Below are positions 1 to 8,140 of a DNA stretch of 64,000 nucleotides, piece by piece. Both the position numbers and the translations under genes were made by a program. The notes beneath the pieces are model-generated. The model did not search any database, was not told the DNA's origin, and saw nothing but the letters and a program-made list of their open reading frames with translations. Where the stretch lies: assembly GCA_040507035.1 (NCBI GenBank), contig JBEVVR010000056.1, forward strand, positions 12,545 to 76,544, read 5' to 3'. Source of the stretch: Thiodiazotropha sp040507035. Its GTDB lineage: Bacteria; Pseudomonadota; Gammaproteobacteria; Chromatiales; Chromatiaceae. How positions within the stretch are numbered: the first letter of the stretch is position 1; each line of letters starts with the position of its first letter.

Positions 1-1735
1 GCGCCAGCGCCTGAACATAGGCCTTTTCCGCAGCCTGGTAGTCCTTCTGTTCAAAGGCGGCGTGGGCGGCGACTGTCCAGGCGGTCCGGCGCAGCTTCTT
101 CTCCGCCGGCGGTTTCAGGTTGGCCACCTGCAGTGCCGCACCACGGGCACGTCCAATCTCCTTGAGCTCCAGCAGCTGATCCGCTGCTTGGGTCAATACG
201 GCGGCTCTGCGTTTATCCTTGGGGAAGATGTCGCAGAACTTCAGGGCGCTCTCCACGCCCTGACGTTTCCATGTCAGCTGTTCCTCTTTGCTGAGTTTTT
301 TTAGTTGTTCCGCATAGGCGAGGAGGGCGGCATAGCCTGCCTCGGCCTGTTTCTCATGGGCCGGGAATTTGTAGGCGCTATCTTCATAGGCAGTAACCGC
401 ATCGGGATAGTTCTTCAGCTCGAACAGCAGTTCGCCAAGCAGGAAACTGATGCTGCCAGCGGTGGGGTCGTCGGAAAAGGTGTCCAGGTACTGACGATAC
501 CAGCGTGCGGCCTCGGCGCCCTGCTGGCGGTGTTGTGCGACCAGTTTTTTATCCTTGCTCTTTTTGTACTGCTGCGCCAGGGCATGGTGGTATTCGGCAA
601 GCTCCTTGAGGTAGTTGCGCAGCTGCTGACTCAGCCATGCCTGGTTTTTCGAATCCTGTTTCTTCCAGGGAGTGCCACCCACGGCATAGTGTTGCACAAA
701 CGACTTTTTACTCTCTATGGCCAGTTTCGGAAAGCCGTTCTCGGTATAGATTTCGACCACTTTCACCGACAGTCTGGGTGACTGAGGATGGTCGGGGGAG
801 AGATCGACGAAGGCGAGATAGGCGTCTGCCGCATCCTGGATACGCTCCTGCTTCAAGTAGAGATCGCCCAGTCCCTGGTAGATCATATATTCGTAATTAC
901 GATGGCCCTTGTTGTCGAAATAGCGGCTGATGCGTTTGGCACCGCCGAGTTCGGAAAAGGTGAGACTGATTACCCTGATCGTCTCCTGCATCAGTTTCTG
1001 ATCGGCGGGGGAGAGCTTGGCGGTATCGATCTGCGGGGTATCGCCCAGGTTACGATCGAGTAGTTGGGTAAATGAGTCGAGTCCCTTTTCGATGTTGCGT
1101 TGTTTGAACAACGACCAGCCATGTTTGAATAGCGCCCGGTCGTAGTAGGGGGAGTCGTCCTGCTGTTGCAGAATGGCAGCGTAGGCAGATTCGGCACGGC
1201 TGAACTGCTGCATGACAAAGAAGTGCTCGGCGCGACGGAACTGAGCCTCCTGCCAGTGGGGGCTGTCGGGATGCTGGGTGATCAGCGCGCGCAGTGTCAG
1301 CATCATGGCGTTGATATCGCCCTTCAGCTCATAGGCCCTCGCCAGTTGGTAGAGCACCAGGTCCCGCGATGCGTAGTTCGGGTCCTTGGCCAACAGGGAT
1401 TCGTAGAGATCGATCGATTTGGATAACTCTGCTTCGGTGGGTACCGGCTCATCCGTGGCGTCCAAGAGTTTGGTTTCACTGCGCTCCAGTTCCAGATCTG
1501 CAAGGCGACGGGTGGCTTCGCTGTTGAGGCGCTGATCGGGATTGAGTTCGAGGATGGCGCGGTAGTTTTCGATCACCTCGTTGCGATCGCTGGGTGATAG
1601 CTTCTGCTTTTCGATCTTTACCGGCTTCTTCTCGATATCTGCAAGGGTCGGGTCGTCCGATTTCGATTTGCCGGTGATACCGGCACACCCCGAGAGCAGG
1701 ATGCCGAGAAGTGAAATGGCAAGTGACAGCCTCAT
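1..1735 (-). CDS. TPR-repeat outer-membrane lipoprotein (3' end outside window)
   Basis: An open frame runs from an ATG at 1735 to the left edge with no stop, so at least 578 residues are present and the C-terminus is missing. The N-terminus is a lipoprotein signal: a short basic start, a hydrophobic stretch and the lipobox LLSGC with the acylated Cys at residue 17. The rest is charged and helical with recurrent alanine/tyrosine-rich 34-residue units typical of tetratricopeptide repeats. Its ATG overlaps the stop of the upstream gene as ATGA, so the two are probably translationally coupled. Such exported TPR proteins usually act as scaffolds for other envelope proteins. No specific family is recognised with confidence. 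Confidence 0.85.
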   Translation of the reverse strand, partial: MRLSLAISLLGILLSGCAGITGKSKSDDPTLADIEKKPVKIEKQKLSPSDRNEVIENYRAILELNPDQRLNSEATRRLADLELERSETKLLDATDEPVPTEAELSKSIDLYESLLAKDPNYASRDLVLYQLARAYELKGDINAMMLTLRALITQHPDSPHWQEAQFRRAEHFFVMQQFSRAESAYAAILQQQDDSPYYDRALFKHGWSLFKQRNIEKGLDSFTQLLDRNLGDTPQIDTAKLSPADQKLMQETIRVISLTFSELGGAKRISRYFDNKGHRNYEYMIYQGLGDLYLKQERIQDAADAYLAFVDLSPDHPQSPRLSVKVVEIYTENGFPKLAIESKKSFVQHYAVGGTPWKKQDSKNQAWLSQQLRNYLKELAEYHHALAQQYKKSKDKKLVAQHRQQGAEAARWYRQYLDTFSDDPTAGSISFLLGELLFELKNYPDAVTAYEDSAYKFPAHEKQAEAGYAALLAYAEQLKKLSKEEQLTWKRQGVESALKFCDIFPKDKRRAAVLTQAADQLLELKEIGRARGAALQVANLKPPAEKKLRRTAWTVAAHAAFEQKDYQAAEKAYVQALA

Positions 1736-3594
1736 TCCTGCTCCTCCGCTCTCGCAGTGCTGATATCCAGCAGGTTGGCAACGCCGAACCTCGCCTGGAT
1801 CAGATAGTTATTGATCAGGCTGCGTCGTTGCTCAAGTCTTCCAAGGGCCATCTCCCGTAACAGGTCGGACTCTTCGCTGCGTAAAATTTTGACCTGATTA
1901 TGGAGGCTGGGCAGTGCCTTCTCGAGTTGTTCGATACGACCGCTGAAGGCGTTGAAGCGATCCTTGGCATCAGTTTGGGCTTTAGCCAATTCGCGCTCTT
2001 TCTGATGCGCCAGCTCGATGTTTTGTTCCAACTCAACCATCTGTTTCTTCAGCGACCAGATTCTGGCCGGATGCTCGGTGGTGATGCGCCAGGTGAGAAT
2101 GCCCTCCATCAGACGCGCCATCTCCTGTTGCGGCCCCAGTTGGCCTCCAGCACCGTGCTCTTTGATGATCTGCTTGATGCGGTTGATGCGTTCAATCCAG
2201 CCCTTCTCCTGTTCCGTGGCGAGGGCAAAGGGGGGTTCTTCGGTCTTGTCTACCTGGGTGTAGAGAGTGTGCAACTTCTCTTTCTGGGCGATGACCTGTT
2301 TCAGGTTTTCTCCCTTCAGGTGTTCTTCGACCCGGGGAAGTTTCTGTTCGTAGGCGGTCTTCTGGTTGCTGAGCATGGTGCGATAGGAGCTCATTTTCTC
2401 TCGCCACTGCTGCAGATTATTCTCGATGTGGCCGAGATCCCAATAGTCCTGAAGTCGTTCTTGAAAGGCGTTGCCGGAGAGTAGATAGGTCAATAGGGAG
2501 CGCATCGCCGATTTGAGTTCGTCGTTGGCGCCGCTGTCCCCCAACAGATTGTCGGGAAACTCCTCTAGCCTGACCTGCTCCAGCAGCTGGTCCAATTGGG
2601 TGAGTGCGGCGTCATAGGTGGCGATGGCATCACGGTAGCTCTGTAGCGACTGCTGCTCGGCTTCTAGCTGGGAGAGGACATAGGGTATCGCGAGTTTTGC
2701 CTCCAGTACCGCGGGATCGCTGGCATTGCGTTCGGCCAGCAGCTGCCAGGGCGCCAGCGCCTGCTCCTGCTGACCCAGCTGCAACGAGGCCCAGCCCATC
2801 CCCAACAGCGCATGGTTGCTTGCGGGGCTGCTCAGGCGGACGCGCTTCAGCGCCAGTTTGGCATCCTCGGAACGGTTCAGCTCCAACAGCAGGTAACCCA
2901 GGGCGAGATTGGCACGATCACGGATCGACTTTGCTTCTCTGTCGTCATTCTCCTCAGATCCACTGCCGATTGCCTGCAACAGGGCCAATCCCTGCTCCTG
3001 CTGATCGCTGCGCAGGTAGGCGATGGCCTGGTTGAAGCTGCCATAGAGCGACCAGGCACTCTGTTGTGAAATCTGGCTGAGATCGGTAAGCGCGGCAGTT
3101 TCGTTTTTCTGCAACAGTTCGATGAGGCCGCTCAGGTTGTAACGCTCATCCTTGGCGTCAGGCTTGAGTCCTTCACCGATCTGGTTCAATGCCCCTTTTG
3201 CCGCCCTTGAGCTGCCCCGACGATGACGGGATTTACCCAACTGCAGCCAGGCGCGATCCATAACAGCGGGGGATTCACTCTGCTGCAGGATCCGGTTGAA
3301 CAGCATTTCTGCCGTATCCGGCATGCCATAGGCGAGATAGAGCCCACCCAATAGCAGCTCGGGTTCGTCCGCATAGGCCTGCATCAGCCCCTTTTTTCTG
3401 GCGGCAAGGAGCCGGACGATGGCGGGAAAATAGTTCTGCTGATAGAGGTGAAAAAGAACATCACCATAATGCAGGTCACGCAACTCCTCCGGCTCGCCGC
3501 TGTAGATGTCTGCTGTTGCGCAGAGTGGTGTGGCGAGGGTGAGCGTGAGTAAGAGGCGGGAGGTCAGGCCGGATAGCACCCGTATCACTCCCAC
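1732..3594 (-). CDS. exported TPR-repeat protein
   Basis: A 620-residue protein with a Sec signal peptide (hydrophobic LLLTLTLATPLCATA around residues 14-28). The N-terminal half holds TPR-like helical pairs and the C-terminal half is predicted coiled coil, rich in Glu, Gln and Lys from about residue 380 to 600. It is the middle gene of a three-gene operon: it starts 10 bases inside the upstream gene and ends in an ATGA overlap with the downstream TPR lipoprotein. Large periplasmic TPR/coiled-coil proteins of this kind often work with TolQ/ExbB-type motors or secretion machinery, but nothing in this window shows which. Function unknown. Confidence 0.85.
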   Translation of the reverse strand: MGVIRVLSGLTSRLLLTLTLATPLCATADIYSGEPEELRDLHYGDVLFHLYQQNYFPAIVRLLAARKKGLMQAYADEPELLLGGLYLAYGMPDTAEMLFNRILQQSESPAVMDRAWLQLGKSRHRRGSSRAAKGALNQIGEGLKPDAKDERYNLSGLIELLQKNETAALTDLSQISQQSAWSLYGSFNQAIAYLRSDQQEQGLALLQAIGSGSEENDDREAKSIRDRANLALGYLLLELNRSEDAKLALKRVRLSSPASNHALLGMGWASLQLGQQEQALAPWQLLAERNASDPAVLEAKLAIPYVLSQLEAEQQSLQSYRDAIATYDAALTQLDQLLEQVRLEEFPDNLLGDSGANDELKSAMRSLLTYLLSGNAFQERLQDYWDLGHIENNLQQWREKMSSYRTMLSNQKTAYEQKLPRVEEHLKGENLKQVIAQKEKLHTLYTQVDKTEEPPFALATEQEKGWIERINRIKQIIKEHGAGGQLGPQQEMARLMEGILTWRITTEHPARIWSLKKQMVELEQNIELAHQKERELAKAQTDAKDRFNAFSGRIEQLEKALPSLHNQVKILRSEESDLLREMALGRLEQRRSLINNYLIQARFGVANLLDISTARAEEQE

Positions 3595-4130
3595 TCCCGG
3601 ATTTCAAAATCCGGCTGCTGCAAGGCGACGCTGTCGACAATCTTCAGCTCAAGGTATTTCGGACCTATGCCTTTTTTGAAGCTGACCGTGGCACCCCGTT
3701 TGTAATCTCTTCCCTTCGGCCCAACCCCGGTGAAGAAGGCCACCAGTTCATGTTCTCCGGCCTTGATGTTTCCAAGATACAGGCGCTGTACACCGCCCCG
3801 CTGAAGTGCCTTGACCTCACGCGCAGTGTAGAGATGGTTGGTGAGTTCCTTGTTGTCGATATGCAGCTGCACGGAGTCGAGTTTAAAGTAGTTTCCTATA
3901 TCCAGGGAGAGGAAGATCGATACCTGGGTATTGCCGGGGAACAGTAGCTCCTCTTCAAGAACGAAGAGTTCGCGATTGAGTTCGATAACGGCCTTTTTCA
4001 GATCCTCGACCTGTTTGTCGAGGCCCTTACCCTTTTCGTTCAGCGGTTCCGCAGAGAGGGAAAAACCGAGGCAGCACAGCAGTAGAATTGCGTTTCGGAT
4101 TATGGTCTTCAAGATATTGATTCCCAGCAC
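3585..4130 (-). CDS. exported coiled-coil protein of unknown function, first gene of TPR operon
   Basis: A protein of up to 181 residues with a hydrophobic export signal (residues 12-27) ending near LSA. A short coiled coil follows (about 35-60), then a mostly beta C-terminal domain. The first codon used here is GTG. A TTG at 4112 is preceded by GGGAA at a good distance and would give a cleaner signal peptide, so the start is uncertain. It leads the operon with the two TPR proteins, overlapping the next gene by 10 bases. The beta domain looks like a small adhesin or carbohydrate-binding-like fold, but no family is recognised. Confidence 0.75.
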   Translation of the reverse strand: MLGINILKTIIRNAILLLCCLGFSLSAEPLNEKGKGLDKQVEDLKKAVIELNRELFVLEEELLFPGNTQVSIFLSLDIGNYFKLDSVQLHIDNKELTNHLYTAREVKALQRGGVQRLYLGNIKAGEHELVAFFTGVGPKGRDYKRGATVSFKKGIGPKYLELKIVDSVALQQPDFEIREWE

Positions 4131-4408
4131 ATTTTAAGCAACGTCATGAAACAATAAATCTATATGAATTAATGCGTTGCGTTTGCGATCATAGTCACAG
4201 GTTGAAATGTAAAGTTGGTAATTTGAGCCCAAAATCATGATAGGTTATGTGAATTAAAATCGCTACCCGCTAGGCTGATTAATGATAGTGCCCAAAACTG
4301 ACATTGACCAGTGGCACGATTAAGGATTCAACTAACTGATTCATAGGTCTATTTTGCTTTTAATTAAAGGTTAATATAGAAAAATGACAATAGATACCGG
4401 CCGCCGAC
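4131..4408. other. AT-rich divergent intergenic region
   Basis: This spacer separates the leftward TPR operon from the rightward DUF3187 gene, so it should carry both promoters. It is clearly AT-richer than the flanking genes. A weak sigma-70-like pair (TTTTGC, 17-base spacer, TATAGA) lies shortly before the rightward gene. No convincing operator or RNA structure was found. Confidence 0.4.
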
Positions 4409-5455
4409 ATGGGAAGTACGATCTTGATAGCCATTCTGCGTAATTTTCTATACCTCGCCTTACTGGGGTATCTCTCTTCATTATCAGCCCAGGCCCAGGA
4501 GATGGATGTGGATCCATTCCATGTACGCAATATGAATCCCTTTGCGCTGATCTATGGCATGCCGGCGGCCTCATCCCCCCGTCTTCTGGGTGATGGGGAA
4601 TCCTATCTGCAGCTAACCGCCGATGTTGCCAACAACTCCATCGAGAGTGATGCGGATGGTGAGCGTATCAGGCTGGATGGTGAGAGCTACAGGTTGGCGT
4701 TGATCTGGCGAAGAGGACTGGCTTCAGCTTGGCAAATCGGTATCGAGCTGCCTCTGCTCGCCCACCGTGATGGGGTGATGGATGGTCTGATCGAGAATTG
4801 GCACGACATTTTTAGTCTCTCCAATTCGGATCGGGAAGAGTGGCCACGAAACAGATTGGTCTATCGCTACGAAAGCAGCGAAGGTGATCAGGTCCTGGTC
4901 AACACTGAGCTCAGCGGGGTTGGTGATATTGTGGTCTCGCTCTCCCACGCCCTGGCGAAGGATGGGAATAGCAACAGACGCATTGCCTTGCATTCTAGCC
5001 TTAAGCTGCCCACTGGCGATGCGCATGAACTGCTCGGCAGCGGAGCCGTGGATCTGGCTTTCTGGGTGAGTGCCTCTGAGCAACGGCTGTTCTGGCAATG
5101 GCCGCTGAATCTATATGGGCAGGCGGGTATTCTGCTCAAGGGTGAGGGTGATCTGTTGGCTGATCTGCAACAGGAGGTGGTGCTGTTTGGAACCCTGGGG
5201 CTGGGTTGGCGACCCGAAACCTGGATAGATCTCAAGGCGCAGGTGGATGCCCATAGCTCCCACTATGACAGCGAATTGGACCAACTCGGTGGTGCTGCCA
5301 TTATGCTGACCGTCGGGGGTTCCATTCATCTGCATGGGGATTCCCGCCGTATCGATATCTCAATCGGTGAGAATCTCACCACCGACTCGGTGCCCGATTT
5401 CATGATCAACCTGGCCTATGTGTATCGCTTCTCAACACGGCAGGCCAATCCATAG
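4409..5455 (+). CDS. DUF3187-family outer-membrane beta-barrel protein
   Basis: A 348-residue protein with a signal peptide (residues 1-29, ending AQA). The mature part has alternating hydrophobic and polar strands, amphipathic repeats ending in aromatic residues, and a C-terminal strand with aromatic residues (YVYRFS). The early segment with NMNPFALIYGMPAA is typical of the DUF3187 family, which is predicted to form an outer-membrane barrel of unknown cargo. No Shine-Dalgarno precedes the ATG at 4409. A TTG at 4424, preceded by GGAAG, is an alternative start inside the signal peptide. The gene is convergent with lgt, 14 bases away. Confidence 0.8.
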   Translation: MGSTILIAILRNFLYLALLGYLSSLSAQAQEMDVDPFHVRNMNPFALIYGMPAASSPRLLGDGESYLQLTADVANNSIESDADGERIRLDGESYRLALIWRRGLASAWQIGIELPLLAHRDGVMDGLIENWHDIFSLSNSDREEWPRNRLVYRYESSEGDQVLVNTELSGVGDIVVSLSHALAKDGNSNRRIALHSSLKLPTGDAHELLGSGAVDLAFWVSASEQRLFWQWPLNLYGQAGILLKGEGDLLADLQQEVVLFGTLGLGWRPETWIDLKAQVDAHSSHYDSELDQLGGAAIMLTVGGSIHLHGDSRRIDISIGENLTTDSVPDFMINLAYVYRFSTRQANP

Positions 5456-5469
5456 AAAGATGCAAATGT

Positions 5470-6273
5470 CTAGGTTGATCCCCTGGCTGACCTCAAAGCA
5501 AGATAGAGCAAAACAGATCCCGCCAGAATGAACGGAATACTCAACATTTGACCGGTGTTGAGCCAGAAATCGGTACTATAGGCAGCCTGTTTCTGCTTTA
5601 CAAACTCGATGGCGAATCTGCTGCTGAATACGCTAACCAGGAACAGGGCAAAGAGAAAGCCGGGTCTCTTCGAGCTGTTACCCTTTCGGTAGAGGTGCAA
5701 CAAGAGCAGGAAGATGGTGGCATAAGCGACGGCCTCGTAGAGCTGGGCCGGGTGTCGTGGCAGATTGTCGATGCGTTTGAAAACAATGGCCCAGGGCAGA
5801 GAGGTTACCTCGCCATAGATCTCTGAGTTGAAGAGGTTGCCCAAGCGTATGAAGACAGCGGCGAGGGCGGTGGGGATGGCGATTCTGTCCAGCAACCAGA
5901 GATAGGATTCCCCGAACTGGCGTTTATAGAGATAGAGGGCCAGCATGACCCCCACGCCGCCGCCATGGCTCGCCAGTCCGCCCTCCCAGATGGCAAGAAT
6001 CTTCAGTGGATGACTCAGGTAGTAGGCAGGATCGTAGAACAGACAGTGTCCCAGCCTGGCGCCGATGATGGTGCCGATCACCAGGTAGAATGAGAGACGC
6101 TCCAGGCTCTGAGTGTCGCGCCCCTCGCGCTGATAGATCCAGTGGATCAGTTGGTAACCCAGCAGGTAGGCGCTGGCAAACAGGGCGCCATACCAGCGGA
6201 TGTCGAGCCCGGCAAAGGAGATCAGTATGGGGTCCGCACTCCAGGTTAAGTAGTCTTGGGCCAGTTGCTGCAT
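5470..6273 (-). CDS. lgt: prolipoprotein diacylglyceryl transferase
   Basis: Lgt is an inner-membrane enzyme that transfers diacylglycerol from phosphatidylglycerol to the lipobox cysteine of prelipoproteins. The sequence has several membrane spans and the family motifs: SHGGGVG near residue 100, the signature RLGNLFNSEIYG, and HPAQLYE. Length (about 267 residues) fits the family. The chosen start is ATG at 6273; a TTG at 6291 would add six residues. The compact sequence and the WEGG-type loop recall the Lgt variety common in Bacteroidetes, so it may be a second copy; only the rest of the genome can tell. It is useful to the many lipoproteins encoded nearby. Confidence 0.9.
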   Translation of the reverse strand: MQQLAQDYLTWSADPILISFAGLDIRWYGALFASAYLLGYQLIHWIYQREGRDTQSLERLSFYLVIGTIIGARLGHCLFYDPAYYLSHPLKILAIWEGGLASHGGGVGVMLALYLYKRQFGESYLWLLDRIAIPTALAAVFIRLGNLFNSEIYGEVTSLPWAIVFKRIDNLPRHPAQLYEAVAYATIFLLLLHLYRKGNSSKRPGFLFALFLVSVFSSRFAIEFVKQKQAAYSTDFWLNTGQMLSIPFILAGSVLLYLALRSARGST

Positions 6274-6365
6274 CTGCTTATTAGGTCTCAAGGATCCCGT
6301 GAATTAGCGAAGTTCGCGATTCTAAGCAATCGGGGAGGAGATTGGCAGGGGTAATCAAAATATTG

Positions 6366-6482
6366 CTCCTCGTTCCCATGCTCCCGCGTGGTAACGCATA
6401 CATAACTCGCGCCAGGTCTGACACTTTTTCGTTAGTACTCCTGAACAGATGAATGCATTCCCACGCAGGAGCGTGGGAATGA
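6366..6482. repeat. paired palindromic (REP-like) element
   Basis: Positions 6456-6466 and 6471-6481 form a perfect 11-base inverted repeat (CATTCCCACGC) around the loop AGGA. A degenerate partner of the same motif lies at about 6366-6398. The pair flanks roughly 55 bases without coding potential, between lgt and the DUF1501-like gene, both on the minus strand. The motif resembles the dispersed palindromes with the core TCCCACGC and GCGTGGGA found in many gammaproteobacterial genomes. It could act as a terminator for the upstream gene, but there is no T-run. Confidence 0.7.
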
Positions 6483-6504
6483 GTAAATAAGAAGATATCA
6501 AGAA

Positions 6505-8076
6505 CTATACGATCGGATTGAACGCAATCAGGCTATCCAGCATGGCCGAGTTGCCGAGGCTTGTACCGAATAGACTGTTGAACTGTCCCTGCTCTCCATG
6601 CAGCGCCAGGTAGTTGAGTGCTGTGGTCAGCACCAGCTGATTGACGTTGTTGGCTGCGGGACTGGAGCCGTTGTCCACTGCACCGTCAGCGGAGAAATGG
6701 CCGATCTGCTGACTTAACAGTTGTGCGTCGGCGCTGCCCCCCACCAGTGTCGGTTGGGCCGTGGGACTGTAGACCAGGAAGAAGGAGGCGGCGGTGGATT
6801 GGTTGTCGCCGGTCCATACCCCTTTGCCGCGTCCATCCGCGGAGTTGTCGATGGTGCCGTTGCTGGAGACCGAGCCGTCGCTGAAGACATAGAGCATCAG
6901 TGGCATGCCGATGCGCGCCGCATACTCGATGCAGGCGCCCATACAGCGTCCGGCGCGCAGATCGCGGATCTCACCCACGGCGCGGTCGCCGGTGTGGTAG
7001 TCGTAGCCGCCCATGGTGATGGTGCCGGCGCCGGCATAACCGTTGATGACCAGTTTCATCACCGATGCGGTCTTGCGAAACTCCCCATCGCTGTCGAACT
7101 CCTCCTGGGTGAAGATCGGCCCGATGATATCGGGATCGGCGGTGACATCGAGGGCGGCCGGGTCACCGTAGCGGTCAACCAGGTCGGCGCTCTTGACATA
7201 GCCGCAGCGTAACAGCTCTTTGACCACGTCGTCGCTGCTGATGCCGGTGTCCACGCTGGCCAGTTTCAAGTCGGAGATGCGCTGTATCGCCTCCATCACG
7301 GCCACCGCATCGGATTGATCGAACATGCCCACCAGTTTGCCGGTGTCGACCAGGCCGGTGGTATCACTGGGACGGTCGACCTTGGTGGGGCGTACCGCCG
7401 GGTCGATCTGATCCGCAGGGGCCACTGAATTGCCGCCCGAATCGGATGTGCGGGATCCGATCAGGGTCAGCAGTTCCCCATCCGCACCGCAACGGTTGAT
7501 GGCGTACATGGGATTGTGGGGATTGTTGCCGGTATCGTTTTCCGATCGGGCCGGGATTATGGCGCCATTGATGTTGGCACGGTTGCCCACCGCGACCTTC
7601 TCCAGGATGCCGCGCAAAAAGGCGCTGTCTGTATGAAAAGCAAGACCGAGTTCGGTATTGATGAAGTCGCTCAGGCCGGTATCGGGATTGGTGATCGAGG
7701 GCACCATGTCGCCAGGCAGGCCGAGGCGGTTGTAGCCCGCGGTGGTGAGAAAATCGTATTGGCCCCCAGGCCCACCCACCAATACATTGGAGCCGGCGAT
7801 GTTGGCGCCACCCGCCAGATCGAAACAGATAAAGGGGATCTTACCACCACCCAGAGTGTCGATGCCGCAGACGTTCTTCAGCGCCTCTAGGTCAGAAGAG
7901 AGGGCGGCCCTCGCCTCTCCCGGATTGGCGAACAGGCCGAACAGCGAAGGGGCGGTAACAGCGCCCAATCCGGCCATCAGGCCCTGACGGATAAAATCAC
8001 GACGGCTTACGGGACGCGGATGATCCGGGTAGAGCAGGGGGGCATCGGGAGAGAGGTTGTTCACTTTTTTGCGCAT
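6505..8076 (-). CDS. Tat-exported DUF1501-like protein
   Basis: A 523-residue protein. The N-terminus has a twin-arginine signal, SRRDFI at residues 24-29, followed by a hydrophobic stretch and an AxA cleavage region, so a folded and possibly cofactor-bearing protein is exported. The body contains LAGGANIAGSN, a GGYDYHTGDRAVGEI segment and a later FSDGSV segment. These match the general plan of DUF1501, a family in the alkaline-phosphatase/sulfatase superfamily whose function is unknown. It is the third gene of a minus-strand operon, after a monohaem protein and a dihaem LamG lipoprotein. DUF1501 proteins pair with cytochrome/LamG proteins in Planctomycetes, which supports a joint function. 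Assignment to DUF1501 is by motif resemblance only. Confidence 0.8.
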   Translation of the reverse strand: MRKKVNNLSPDAPLLYPDHPRPVSRRDFIRQGLMAGLGAVTAPSLFGLFANPGEARAALSSDLEALKNVCGIDTLGGGKIPFICFDLAGGANIAGSNVLVGGPGGQYDFLTTAGYNRLGLPGDMVPSITNPDTGLSDFINTELGLAFHTDSAFLRGILEKVAVGNRANINGAIIPARSENDTGNNPHNPMYAINRCGADGELLTLIGSRTSDSGGNSVAPADQIDPAVRPTKVDRPSDTTGLVDTGKLVGMFDQSDAVAVMEAIQRISDLKLASVDTGISSDDVVKELLRCGYVKSADLVDRYGDPAALDVTADPDIIGPIFTQEEFDSDGEFRKTASVMKLVINGYAGAGTITMGGYDYHTGDRAVGEIRDLRAGRCMGACIEYAARIGMPLMLYVFSDGSVSSNGTIDNSADGRGKGVWTGDNQSTAASFFLVYSPTAQPTLVGGSADAQLLSQQIGHFSADGAVDNGSSPAANNVNQLVLTTALNYLALHGEQGQFNSLFGTSLGNSAMLDSLIAFNPIV

Positions 8077-8140
8077 GATATCTTTACCGTTGTTCGCTCA
8101 ATCTCTGTAAAGGCTCGTTCATCTGTCAGCTAGCCGTCCG

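Noticed and set aside
305..781. 158-residue plus-strand frame opposite the TPR lipoprotein
   Set aside because: It is antisense to the long open frame that has a lipobox and TPR character; a shadow of its codon bias.
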